Origin: Chloroflexota bacterium
GTDB taxonomy: Bacteria > Chloroflexota > Limnocylindria > Limnocylindrales > CSP1-4
NCBI GenBank assembly: GCA_021815005.1
Contig: JAKAHL010000039.1
Coordinates: forward strand, 1-10,910
DNA length: 10,910 nucleotides
Direction: 5' to 3'
Part shown: positions 1 through 8,012 of the stretch, in pieces
Layout: the number at the start of each line of letters is the position of its first letter
How positions within the stretch are numbered: position 1 is the stretch's first letter
The notes under the pieces: generated by a model
What the model saw: only the letters and a program-made list of their open reading frames with translations
Told to the model about the DNA's origin: nothing
Database searches by the model: none
Program-made: the position numbers and the translations under genes

Positions 1-1536
1 CTCCCCGCCGTGGTCGTGCGCGCGTGGCGGGACGACGGCGTCCACCAGCACCTCGGCGGTCTCGCCCACCCAGGCCAGGTTGCGCTCGAGGCCGATGGCC
101 TCCTGCAGCGCGAGCAGCTCCACGAGCCGCCGGTGCTTCTCCGCCGCGGGCACGTCGTCCGCAAGACGCGTGGCGGGCGTCCCGGGGCGCTCGCTGTACG
201 CGGCGGCGAACACCTGGTCGTAGCGGACCTCGCGCAGCAGCCCGAGCGTGGCCTCGTGCTCGGCCTCGGTCTCGCCGCAGAACCCCACGATGACGTCGGT
301 CGAGAGCGCGATGCCCGGGACGGCCTCGCGGATCCGCGCGAGGCGCTCCAGGTAGTGGGCGACGGTGTACTGGCGGCCCATCCGGCGCAGTGTGGCGTCG
401 CTGCCCGACTGGACCGGCAGGTGGAGCGCCTCGCAGACCGAGGGGCAGTCGCGCATCGCCTCGATCAGGCGGTCGGAGAGGTCCCACGGGTGCGACGTCA
501 CGAACCGGAGGCGCGGGATCGCGGGCGCCCCGTCTTCGCCGCGGACGGCGTCGACGGCCCGGATCAGCTCGGCCAGGTCCGGCCGAGCCTGGCGGTCCTG
601 GCGGCGGCCCACCAGACGCTCGGTCCGCACGTGGGCGAACCGAGCCTCGGCCGGCAGGTCGTGGCCGTAGGAGTTGACGTTCTGGCCCAGGAGCGTGACC
701 TCGCGGTACCCGGCCGCGGCGAGCGTGCGAGCCTCCGCGACCACGTCGTCGAAGGGGCGGCTCCGCTCCGGGCCGCGGCTGTGCGGGACGATGCAGTAGG
801 TGCACGTCTTGTCGCAGCCGTAGATGATCGGCAGCCAGGCACTGATGGGCGAGGCGCGGTGGACGGCGCCTCCGGCGACCGCGTCGGCGCGGGCCCGGGC
901 GAGGTGGGTCGCATCGGACACCAGGTCGCCCTGGACGACCGTCGTGGCGGCGGTGGCGGCGGTGGCGGCGGTGGCGGCGGTGGCGGCGATGGCGGCGGTG
1001 GCGGCGGTGGCGGCGATGGCGGTGGCCGGGAACGACACGGCCCCGACCGGCGCCTGCGCGGAGGCGAGGCCCAGCCGGCCCACGAGCTCGGGCTCCTCGT
1101 CGGGCCGCAGGAACAGGTCCACGGCCGGGTAGCGCCTGGCGAGGCTGGCCCGGTTCGACTCCCGGACGGCACAGCCCGTGAGCACGACACGGAGCGCGGG
1201 GTTCGCCGCCTTGAGCTGGCGCAGCTGCCCCTGGCGGCCGATGACCTTGGCCTCGGCCGCCTCGCGGATGGCGCAGGTGTTGATGACGACCAGGTCGGCG
1301 GCCTCGATCGAGGCGGCCCCGGCGCAGCCGGCGGCGAGCAGGCGCCCGGCCATCTCCTCGGAGTCGCTGCGGTTCATCTGGCAGCCCAGCGTCCAGACGA
1401 AGAACCGCGGCAGCGCGGCCGCATCGGGCCGGAACTCGGCAAGCCGCGCGTCCTGCGGCTCGGGCGGCGTCAGGCTGCGGGCCGGGCCGGCGGCGGGCGG
1501 CACGAACTCCAGGACGGGCAGGGCGCGGGACGTCAT
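1..1536 (-). CDS. miaB: tRNA-2-methylthio-N6-dimethylallyladenosine synthase MiaB (3' end cut by window edge)
   Basis: Radical-SAM methylthiotransferase that adds the 2-methylthio group to i6A37 of tRNAs. The minus frame is open for 512 codons from ATG at 1536 to the window edge. The N-terminal UPF0004 domain shows TLGCQMN (C52), INTCAIRE (C88) and LTGC (C122), the three ligands of the auxiliary 4Fe-4S cluster. The radical-SAM motif CDKTCTYC gives C241, C245 and C248, followed by IVPHSRGPERSR. The last residues enter the TRAM domain, so roughly 40 residues are probably missing. CAIRE and RGPERSR fit MiaB better than RimO or MtaB. Oddities: about 45 N-terminal residues precede the first motif; the C122-C241 distance is about 45 residues longer than in E. 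coli MiaB and includes an Ala-Ala-Thr repeat; and some 20 extra residues follow QNVNSYG. It is the last gene visible in the rny-ymdB-PHP direction, 61 nt after the PHP gene. No Shine-Dalgarno is seen. Confidence 0.95.
   Translation of the reverse strand, partial: MTSRALPVLEFVPPAAGPARSLTPPEPQDARLAEFRPDAAALPRFFVWTLGCQMNRSDSEEMAGRLLAAGCAGAASIEAADLVVINTCAIREAAEAKVIGRQGQLRQLKAANPALRVVLTGCAVRESNRASLARRYPAVDLFLRPDEEPELVGRLGLASAQAPVGAVSFPATAIAATAATAAIAATAATAATAATAATTVVQGDLVSDATHLARARADAVAGGAVHRASPISAWLPIIYGCDKTCTYCIVPHSRGPERSRPFDDVVAEARTLAAAGYREVTLLGQNVNSYGHDLPAEARFAHVRTERLVGRRQDRQARPDLAELIRAVDAVRGEDGAPAIPRLRFVTSHPWDLSDRLIEAMRDCPSVCEALHLPVQSGSDATLRRMGRQYTVAHYLERLARIREAVPGIALSTDVIVGFCGETEAEHEATLGLLREVRYDQVFAAAYSERPGTPATRLADDVPAAEKHRRLVELLALQEAIGLERNLAWVGETAEVLVDAVVPPRAHDHGGE
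946..1026. repeat. 9-bp in-frame tandem repeat (GGCGGCGGT)n inside miaB
   Basis: Eight consecutive 9-bp units occupy 946-1017: four GGCGGCGGT, one GGCGGCGAT, two GGCGGCGGT, one GGCGGCGAT. A degenerate ninth (GGCGGTGGC) extends to 1026. On the coding strand each unit reads Ala-Ala-Thr or Ala-Ala-Ile, giving residues about 171-197 of MiaB between the UPF0004 and radical-SAM domains. As the unit is a multiple of three, copy-number change keeps the frame. The plus strand is also a dense run of GG doublets that could form two-tetrad G-quadruplexes. Confidence 0.93.
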
Positions 1537-1545
1537 GACCCGTGC

Positions 1546-1551
1546 ATGGTA
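1546..1551 (-). promoter_or_regulatory. Candidate -10 box (TACCAT) for miaB
   Basis: On the minus strand TACCAT matches TANNNT and ends 9 nt before the miaB ATG. A transcription start 7 nt downstream would fall at 1539, leaving a 3-nt leader. No purine-rich ribosome binding site lies upstream of the ATG and no convincing -35 is visible. This is inferred from the hexamer and spacing alone. Confidence 0.35.
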
Positions 1552-1597
1552 GCGAGTGCGGGGCAGACGGCGGCTGGCGCCCCGGCGGGCGGCGCGA

Positions 1598-2524
1598 TCA
1601 CGCGAACGGGCGTCGGCCGCGGGCGGCGAGCGCCTGGAGCACGCCCTCGACCAGCTCCGCGGGCATGACCAGCTCGGCGTGCGTGTCCGCGTAGGGTCCG
1701 TGGTCGCCGTGGTAGTCGGAGCCGCCGGTCGCCACGAGGCCCAGGCGGCGCGCGAAGGCCGCCATGGCCTCCCGCGTGGGGGCGTCGAAGCTGCGGTGGT
1801 GGGTCTCGAGGCCGTCGAGCCCGGCATCCATCAGCGCGCGGATGAGCGGCTCCCGGACCGGCGCCTCGGGGAAGTGCGCCAGGGCCGCGACCCCGCCGGC
1901 GGCACGGATCGCGTGCACGGCGGCGATCGGGTCGAGCCCGCCGCGCGGCACGTAGGCCGGCCCCCCATGCCCGATCAGACGCGCGAAGGCGTCCTCCACG
2001 TCGGCTGCGTAGCCGGCCGCGATGAGCGCCCGGGCGACGGTGGGCCGACCGAGGGCGTCGTCGGCCGCAAGGTCCATGGCGGCGACCTGCCCGTCGATCG
2101 GGAGGCCGATCTCGCGGAGGCGCTCCACGATGCGCTCGAACCTGCGGCGGCGCGCGCCCCGCTGCGACGCCAGCACCGCCTCGAAGGCCTCGTCGTCCGG
2201 GTCCACGCCGATGCCCAGGACGTGCAGCTCCCCCTCCGGCAGGTCCGATGCCAGGCGCCTGGTGACCGAGTTGATCTCCACGGCCGGCAGCAGCGCGAGG
2301 CCGGGCGGCAGGGCCGCCGCCCCGGGCGACGTGAGCTCGCGGTAGGCGGCGAGGTTGTCGTGGTCCGCGATGGCGAGCAGCCGGATCCCGGCGGCCCGCG
2401 CCTGGCGCGCCAGCTCCAGCGGCTCGAGGACGCCGTCGGAGCGCGCGGTGTGTGCGTGGAGGTCCGCCTCGGCGGTGCCCGGCGTGCTGGGCTGGGCCTC
2501 GGGGCGGGCGTGCCGCGAGGCCAC
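1598..2524 (-). CDS. PHP-domain metal-dependent phosphoesterase (TrpH/YciV-like)
   Basis: A 308-residue PHP-superfamily protein, the fold of histidinol phosphatases and of the YciV/TrpH enzymes that cut 3',5'-nucleotide bisphosphates or trim short RNAs. Metal-binding motifs appear in family order: DLHAHT (H23, H25) with SDG at 29-31, IADHDN (D54, H55, D56), VEIN (E83), LHVLG (H101), AHF (H217), GLETHH (E240, H242/H243) and GGSDYHGD (D270, H272). GRP at 159-161 opens the segment corresponding to the small insert of YciV-like enzymes. The start is GTG at 2524, one base after the ymdB stop, with GAGG six bases upstream inside ymdB, so translation is probably coupled. The first 20 residues are low-complexity before the domain begins. 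The substrate cannot be read from sequence; its place after rny and ymdB makes RNA ends or nucleotide bisphosphates reasonable guesses. Confidence 0.9.
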   Translation of the reverse strand: MASRHARPEAQPSTPGTAEADLHAHTARSDGVLEPLELARQARAAGIRLLAIADHDNLAAYRELTSPGAAALPPGLALLPAVEINSVTRRLASDLPEGELHVLGIGVDPDDEAFEAVLASQRGARRRRFERIVERLREIGLPIDGQVAAMDLAADDALGRPTVARALIAAGYAADVEDAFARLIGHGGPAYVPRGGLDPIAAVHAIRAAGGVAALAHFPEAPVREPLIRALMDAGLDGLETHHRSFDAPTREAMAAFARRLGLVATGGSDYHGDHGPYADTHAELVMPAELVEGVLQALAARGRRPFA

Positions 2525-2525
2525 C

Positions 2526-3389
2526 CTAGTCCTCGACGAGCCGCTGGAGTCGCTCGATCTGGAGCGCGCGCCCGGTCGCCGGGTCCACGTCCACCTGACA
2601 GGCGTTGAGGACCACCGGGCCGTCCCCGACCTCGAACCGTGTCGGCAGCGCGTTGAGGAACCGCGGCAGGACGCTGGCGGGCTCGAAGCCGATGATGCTC
2701 CACAGCGGACCCGTCATGCCCAGGTCGGTGAGGTAGGCCGTGCCCTTGGGGAGGATCCGCTCGTCGCCGGTCACCACGTGCGTGTGGGTGCCCACGACCG
2801 CGGACACCCGGCCGTCGAGGTACAGGCCGAGGGCGTTCTTCTCCGAGGTGATCTCGCAGTGGAAGTCCACCAGGCGGATGGGCGGCAGCGGGTCCGCGGC
2901 CTCGTCGAGCAGGCGGTCGGCGTCGGTGAAGGGGTTGTCGATCGGCTGCATGTAGGTGCGGCCCTGGAGGTTGATCACCACCAGCTCGGACCCGTCCAGC
3001 GCGGTGTAGGCGCCCCAGCCGCGGCCGGGAACGTCGTGGGTGCCGTAGTTGAGCGGGCGCAGGATCCGGTCGTTCCGGTCGAGCACCTCGTACATCTCGC
3101 GCTTGTCCCAGATGTGGTTGCCGCTGGTGATGACGTCCACGCCGGCCCCGAACAGCGCGTCGGCCGTGGACGCGGTCAGGCCCATGCCGCCCGCCACATT
3201 CTCCCCGTTGGCCGTGACGAAGTCGATCCCGCGCTCGTCGCGCAGGCCGGGCAGCACCCGCTCCACGGCCTGCCGGCCGGGCTTGCCGATGATGTCGCCG
3301 ATCATCAGGACGCGGCACGCACCGGCGGGGCGCGGGGCGTTGGCGTTGGGCGGGTTGCCGAGCCCCGCGTGCTCGCTCCGGGCGGCCAT
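2526..3389 (-). CDS. ymdB: YmdB-family metallophosphoesterase (2',3'-cyclic nucleotide phosphodiesterase)
   Basis: Dinuclear-metal phosphodiesterase of the TIGR00282/YmdB family, which in Bacillus acts on 2',3'-cAMP and affects biofilm gene expression. Family motifs are all present in the 287-residue product: IGDIIGKPGR (D32), ANGENVAGGMG (N61, E63), SGNHIWDK (H92), DFHCEITSEK (D175, H177, E179) and GTHTHV (H202, H204). I chose ATG at 3389, which has AGGAG about 12 bases upstream. An in-frame ATG at 3482 would add 31 Arg/Pro-rich residues and lacks support; even the shorter start leaves about 25 residues before the domain. The gene lies between rny and the PHP gene, the usual rny-ymdB pairing of Gram-positive-type genomes, suggesting a joint role in RNA turnover. 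The 117-nt gap behind rny contains a possible promoter, so it may be transcribed both with rny and alone. Confidence 0.93.
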   Translation of the reverse strand: MAARSEHAGLGNPPNANAPRPAGACRVLMIGDIIGKPGRQAVERVLPGLRDERGIDFVTANGENVAGGMGLTASTADALFGAGVDVITSGNHIWDKREMYEVLDRNDRILRPLNYGTHDVPGRGWGAYTALDGSELVVINLQGRTYMQPIDNPFTDADRLLDEAADPLPPIRLVDFHCEITSEKNALGLYLDGRVSAVVGTHTHVVTGDERILPKGTAYLTDLGMTGPLWSIIGFEPASVLPRFLNALPTRFEVGDGPVVLNACQVDVDPATGRALQIERLQRLVED

Positions 3390-3427
3390 GGGCGACGCTT
3401 GCTCCTGTGGGGTCCGATGTGGGCGCC

Positions 3428-3433
3428 AGTCTA
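3428..3433 (-). promoter_or_regulatory. Candidate -10 box (TAGACT) for ymdB
   Basis: TAGACT on the minus strand lies 38 nt before the ymdB start chosen here. A start site 7 nt downstream, near 3421, gives a leader of about 31 nt containing the AGGAG. The identical hexamer precedes ruvB. No good -35 is seen at 17 nt spacing. Confidence 0.4.
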
Positions 3434-3506
3434 CCGGGTGTGCCCGCGACTCCCTCCCCGCGCGTCGCCCAGGTGAGGTCACGCCGCCGGCGGGCCGGGC
3501 GCTCCC

Positions 3507-5036
<1,530 letters not shown>

Positions 5037-5076
5037 ATTCGGATCCTCCCCCGCGGCCGGGTGAATGGGCCGAGGG

Positions 5077-5094
5077 CGTTTGACGAATCAATCG
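5077..5094. promoter_or_regulatory. Dyad-symmetric site, possible operator
   Basis: The 18-bp site has the form CG-N-TTGA-N4-TCAA-N-CG, with six of nine half-site positions matching their reverse complement. It is the most AT-rich patch of the region and covers the only -35-like element (TTGATT) for rny. It could bind a dimeric repressor. No regulator gene is nearby and function is inferred. Confidence 0.35.
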
Positions 5095-5128
5095 GGCACG
5101 GCGGCGACGACGTTCGCGTTGGGCACGG

Positions 5129-5159
5129 GGCCGGGGAGCCACTCGGCTCGAGTCCGGCC
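5129..5159. repeat. Nested inverted repeat (hairpin)
   Basis: The outer arms GGCCGG (5129-5134) and CCGGCC (5154-5159) enclose inner arms GAGCC (5136-5140) and GGCTC (5145-5149) with a four-base loop ACTC. No T-run follows on either strand. It lies about 120 bp upstream of the hydrolase start, so it could be an operator, a long-leader RNA structure, or chance in GC-rich DNA. Confidence 0.4.
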
Positions 5160-5266
5160 ACAGTCGGGGCTGCGGCTCGCCCGGGGGGCGGCCCGAAGGT
5201 CCGCGCCCGGTGGGAGGAAGCCTACAGCGTCTGACCGGAACCGGCTCGCAACCCTCGCTCGGGCGG

Positions 5267-5272
5267 TACCGT
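5267..5272 (+). promoter_or_regulatory. Candidate -10 box (TACCGT) of the serine hydrolase gene
   Basis: TACCGT matches TANNNT and sits inside the palindrome CGGTACCG (5265-5272). Counting 7 nt from its last base puts the transcription start exactly on the GTG at 5279, which would make the mRNA leaderless. No ribosome binding site and no clear -35 are visible. The same CGGTACCGT string occurs on the minus strand before the 51-aa gene. Confidence 0.4.
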
Positions 5273-5278
5273 TGCGCC

Positions 5279-6139
5279 GTGACGACGCTGGAGGGGATGG
5301 TCCGGGGGCTGGTGGCGGCGTCGGGCGCCCGCCGCGCGGCGGTCGTGGCTGGCCAGATGGGCGGGCCCCGCGCGGTGCTGGTGGAGCCCGACGCGGTGTT
5401 CCACGCCGCCTCCACGATGAAGGTCGCCGTCCTGGTGGAGCTCTACCGGCGGGCGTGGGCGGGGGTCGTCTCCCTGGACGCTCCGGTTGTCGTTCGGACC
5501 GAGTTCCGGAGCCTGGCGGACGGCTCGGCGTTCCGGCTCGACCGGGCCGACGACAGCGAGACCGGCCTGTACGAGCGCGTCGGCGAGCCGGTGCCCGTCC
5601 GCGACCTGGCGCGGCTCATGATCGTGCGCAGCAGCAACGTGGCGACCAACCTGCTCATCGACCAGATGGGCGCCGCCGCCGTTGACCGGACCGTCCGTGA
5701 CCTGGGCGTAACGGGGGTCCGCGTGCTGCGCGGCGTCGAGGACGGCCCGGCGTTCGCGGCGGGGCTGAACAACGCGGTGACGGCGGCCGGGCTCGCGTCG
5801 CTCCTCGAGCGGATCGCCGACGGCTCGGCGGCCCCGACGGCCGCATGCGAGGCGATGGTCGAGATCCTGGCGGCCCAGGCGTTCAACGAGGGGATCCCGG
5901 CTGGCCTTCCGCCCGGGACGCGTGTGGCGCACAAGACGGGGTCGATCGCCTCGCTCTACCACGACGCGGGGGTCGTCTACCCGGCCGGCGGCCGGCCGTA
6001 CGTGCTCGCCGTCCTCACCGAGGGCCTCAACGAGGCGACGGCCGCCCCGGCGCTGGTGGCCGCGATCGCCCGCGAGGTCCACGGGACGCTCGGAGCCGGC
6101 TCCGTTGCCCGGAACGGGGCGGGGCCGGACTGGCACTGA
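5279..6139 (+). CDS. Serine hydrolase of the class A beta-lactamase fold, lacking the deacylating Glu
   Basis: A 286-residue protein of the beta-lactamase2-type serine hydrolase family. The three active-site elements are visible: STMK at 45-48 (nucleophile S45, base K48), SSN at 118-120 in the position of SDN, and KTG at 219-221. The omega-loop motif ExxLN of true class A beta-lactamases is not intact: LN is at 163-164 but the Glu position (160) is Ala. No signal peptide or membrane segment is present, so it is probably cytoplasmic and unlikely to be an antibiotic-resistance enzyme; an esterase, amidase or peptidase role is possible. GTG at 5279 is chosen because it directly precedes the folded region. 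An earlier in-frame GTG at 5210 adds unrelated residues, and ATG at 5297 would place the GGAGGGG tract directly against the codon. It is the only complete plus-strand gene, set between recX (convergent) and rny (divergent). Confidence 0.85.
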   Translation: MTTLEGMVRGLVAASGARRAAVVAGQMGGPRAVLVEPDAVFHAASTMKVAVLVELYRRAWAGVVSLDAPVVVRTEFRSLADGSAFRLDRADDSETGLYERVGEPVPVRDLARLMIVRSSNVATNLLIDQMGAAAVDRTVRDLGVTGVRVLRGVEDGPAFAAGLNNAVTAAGLASLLERIADGSAAPTAACEAMVEILAAQAFNEGIPAGLPPGTRVAHKTGSIASLYHDAGVVYPAGGRPYVLAVLTEGLNEATAAPALVAAIAREVHGTLGAGSVARNGAGPDWH

Positions 6140-6145
6140 GGCTCT

Positions 6146-6199
6146 GACGGCGCCCGATCGCGGCGCGCGCCAGGTCGCCGCGATGGGGCGCGGGCCGTC
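6146..6199. terminator. Long inverted repeat in the convergent gap, probable bidirectional terminator
   Basis: A perfect nine-base stem, ATCGCGGCG (6157-6165) and CGCCGCGAT (6176-6184), closes a ten-base loop. It is extended by imperfect pairing of GACGGCGCCC (6146-6155) with GGGCGC and CCGTC (6186-6199), with a small bulge. It starts seven bases after the hydrolase stop and lies downstream of recX on the other strand. There is no T-run on either side, so termination is inferred from position and stem strength. Confidence 0.55.
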
Positions 6200-6235
6200 T
6201 CCGTGTCTGGCGCGGGCCGGATCGTCGGCGAGCTT

Positions 6236-6254
6236 AGGCCCACGCCCCGGGCCT
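6236..6254 (-). terminator. Hairpin overlapping the recX stop codon, possible terminator
   Basis: The perfect six-base arms AGGCCC (6236-6241) and GGGCCT (6249-6254) enclose a seven-base loop. The structure includes the first base of the recX stop triplet as read on the plus strand. No U-run follows, so it may be a weak terminator or a 3'-end stabiliser of the recA-recX transcript. Confidence 0.35.
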
Positions 6255-6874
6255 CAGCCGTCCGTCCCGGGATCGGGCCCTGGGCCCGGCCAGGCAGCCG
6301 TGCCCGCGAGCGCCCGCCGCGCCACCGCGGAGCACACGTCGGGGGCGAAGCCGTTGCGGGCCAGGAGCGCGTACGCGCGCTGGAGGCGCCGACGCGGGTC
6401 GGACTCGCGGAGGATCGGGCCGATCCGCCGGGCGAGAAGGCGCTCGGCCGCGGCCGCGTCGGGATCGGCGGACCCACTGCCGTCGTCCGCGTGACCGGCC
6501 GCCTCGTCGCGCCGCTCGCCGAGGACCTCGTCCACGAGCGCGCGGTCCACGCCCCGCTGGCCCAGCTCCCGCCTCAGGGCCTGCTCGCCGCGCGGCCTGG
6601 CCCGGTCGCGCGAGCCCACCCAGGCCCGGGCGAACGCCGCATCGTCGAGGTACCCGACGGCGAGCAGGCGGGCCACGGCGTCGTCCACGAGCGCCGGGCG
6701 GTAGCCCAGCCGGATCAGCTTCTCGCGAACCTCCGCCTCGGACCGCGGACGCGCCTCGAGGAATCGGGCGGCGGTGTCGAGCACCCCGGCCGGATCCTCG
6801 GAGGCGGCGCGCTGCTCCCGCCGCTCCGCGGGCGTGGGCCTGCCGGGCCGGCCGCCGCCACGCTCCTCGCCCAC
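6254..6874 (-). CDS. recX: Regulatory protein RecX
   Basis: RecX binds RecA filaments and limits recombinase activity. The 206-residue product has the Arg-rich, all-helical repeat composition of the family. Recognisable elements are a first repeat with ARPRSEAEVREKLIRLGY (41-58), then VGYLDDAAFARAWV (73-86), a second repeat with RGEQALRRELGQRGV (95-109), and a third with ARRIGPIL and LLARNGF (about 148-175). A flexible Asp/Gly/Ala-rich linker (about 123-141) separates repeats two and three, and the C-terminus is a Gly/Pro tail; both make it longer than minimal RecX. The start is GTG at 6874, six bases after the recA stop, with GGAG nine bases upstream inside the end of recA. That spacing implies cotranscription and coupled translation. 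Its 3' end converges on the plus-strand hydrolase. Confidence 0.92.
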   Translation of the reverse strand: MGEERGGGRPGRPTPAERREQRAASEDPAGVLDTAARFLEARPRSEAEVREKLIRLGYRPALVDDAVARLLAVGYLDDAAFARAWVGSRDRARPRGEQALRRELGQRGVDRALVDEVLGERRDEAAGHADDGSGSADPDAAAAERLLARRIGPILRESDPRRRLQRAYALLARNGFAPDVCSAVARRALAGTAAWPGPGPDPGTDG

Positions 6875-6880
6875 GCGGCC

Positions 6881-7945
6881 CTACTCCGCCTCCTCGATCC
6901 CCTCCACCGGGAGCGCCACGTCCGACATCTTGGCGCGGATCCGCCGGTCGATCTCCGCCGCCACGTCCGCGTTGATCTTGAGGAACTCCTTGGCGGCCTC
7001 GCGGCCCTGGCCCAGGCGCGTGTCCGCGAAGTTGAACCAGGCGCCCGTCTTGGCGACCACATCCATCGCGACGCCGACGTCCAGCAGGCCGCCCTCCTTG
7101 CTGATCCCCTCGCCGTACATCACGTCGAACTCGGCGACGCGGAACGGCGGCGAGACCTTGTTCTTGACGACCTTGACGCGGACGCGGTTGCCGACCGACT
7201 CGGTGCCGCTCTTGATGGTCTCGACGCGGCGGATGTCCAGCCTGACCGAGGCGTAGAACTTGAGGGCGCGGCCGCCCGGCGTGGTCTCGGGGTTGCCGAA
7301 CATCACGCCGATCTTCTCGCGGAGCTGGTTGGTGAACACCAACGCGGTGTTGGAGCGGGAGACCGCGCCCGTCAGCTTGCGCAGCGCCTGGCTCATGAGG
7401 CGAGCCTGGATGCCGACGAAGCTGTCGCCCATCTCGCCCTCGATCTCCGCCCGCGGCACCAGGGCCGCCACGGAGTCCACGACGACGATGTCCACGCCGC
7501 CGGAGCGGATCAGGGTCTCGGTGATCTCCAGCGCCTGCTCGCCGGTGTCCGGCTGGGACACGAGCAGCTCGTCCACGTTGACGCCGCAGGCCCGCGCGTA
7601 GCCGGGGTCCAGCGCGTGCTCGACGTCGATGAACGCGGCGATCCCGCCCCTGCGCTGCGCCTCGGCGATGACGTGCTGGCAGAGCGTGGTCTTGCCCGAG
7701 GATTCGGGGCCGAAGACCTCGCAGATGCGGCCGCGCGGGATGCCGCCCACGCCGAGAGCCAGATCCAGCGCGATGGAACCCGTCGGGATCGAGTCAACCT
7801 GCTGCCGCTCGGCCGAGCCAAGCTTCATGATCGAGCCGCGCCCGAACTGCTTCTCGATGGCGAGGATGGCGGCGTCAACCGCGCGGCCGCGTTCGGCCAG
7901 CGCCTTCTCCGCGCTCTTGGCGTCCAGATCCCTGCCGGTCGTCAT
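6881..7945 (-). CDS. recA: Recombinase RecA
   Basis: ATP-dependent strand-exchange protein of homologous recombination and coprotease for LexA. The 354-residue product is of normal length and shows GPESSGKTT (Walker A, 79-87), VEHALDP with catalytic E109, VVVDS (Walker B, 154-158), the L1 segment EIEGEMGD (167-174), and the L2 region [20 protein letters not shown] (205-224). The usual DAEHALDP is DVEHALDP here, a conservative change. The C-terminal tail is short and acidic (EGIEEAE). ATG at 7945 has GAGG six bases upstream; the reading frame stays open upstream to 8239 but that part overlaps the 51-aa gene and has no RecA similarity. It follows the 51-aa gene by 67 nt and precedes recX by six. 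I see no LexA-type box directly upstream. Confidence 0.98.
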   Translation of the reverse strand: MTTGRDLDAKSAEKALAERGRAVDAAILAIEKQFGRGSIMKLGSAERQQVDSIPTGSIALDLALGVGGIPRGRICEVFGPESSGKTTLCQHVIAEAQRRGGIAAFIDVEHALDPGYARACGVNVDELLVSQPDTGEQALEITETLIRSGGVDIVVVDSVAALVPRAEIEGEMGDSFVGIQARLMSQALRKLTGAVSRSNTALVFTNQLREKIGVMFGNPETTPGGRALKFYASVRLDIRRVETIKSGTESVGNRVRVKVVKNKVSPPFRVAEFDVMYGEGISKEGGLLDVGVAMDVVAKTGAWFNFADTRLGQGREAAKEFLKINADVAAEIDRRIRAKMSDVALPVEGIEEAE

Positions 7946-7969
7946 CGTGATCCTCGCTCCTGGGGCCTT

Positions 7970-7987
7970 GCTCCGGCCCGACGGAGC
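7970..7987. repeat. Perfect hairpin in the recA leader
   Basis: GCTCCG (7970-7975) and CGGAGC (7982-7987) form a perfect six-base stem with a six-base loop, about 25 nt upstream of the recA start. There is no T-run, so it does not look like an intrinsic terminator. A TTGACC on the minus strand (7990-7995) resembles a -35, but no -10 follows at the right distance. Confidence 0.35.
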
Positions 7988-8012
7988 GGGGTCAACCCGC
8001 CCGACCGGTCCG

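Larger units (their letters stand above)
5037..5278. other. Divergent intergenic region between rny and the serine hydrolase
   Basis: This 242-bp stretch holds no credible gene. It contains the rny ribosome binding site, a weak rny promoter (minus strand TTGATT at 5086-5091, then 17-18 nt, then CCATTC/CATTCA near 5062-5068), an imperfect dyad at 5077-5094, a two-part hairpin at 5129-5159 and a possible -10 box for the plus-strand gene at 5267-5272. Confidence 0.6.

Noticed and set aside
946..1026. Possible CRISPR-like array
   Set aside because: The 9-bp units are contiguous with no spacers and lie in frame inside miaB; it is a simple tandem repeat.
10..1668. A 552-codon plus-strand open frame opposite miaB, including a Gly-rich run
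   Set aside because: The minus frame carries all MiaB cysteine motifs; the poly-Gly is just the other strand of the 9-bp repeat.
3390..3482. N-terminal extension of YmdB from the ATG at 3482
   Set aside because: The 31 added residues are Arg/Pro-rich and unlike the family, and the region contains a candidate promoter and the ribosome binding site for the start at 3389.
5210..5278. N-terminal extension of the serine hydrolase from GTG 5210
   Set aside because: No ribosome binding site, no signal-peptide character, and the family-like sequence begins after 5279.
5279..6139. Antibiotic-resistance beta-lactamase
   Set aside because: The omega-loop Glu is missing and there is no secretion signal, so a resistance call is not supported despite STMK and KTG.
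7970..7987. Intrinsic terminator ahead of recA
   Set aside because: The stem is only six bases and no T-run follows on the minus strand; a terminator there would cut recA from its upstream promoter.
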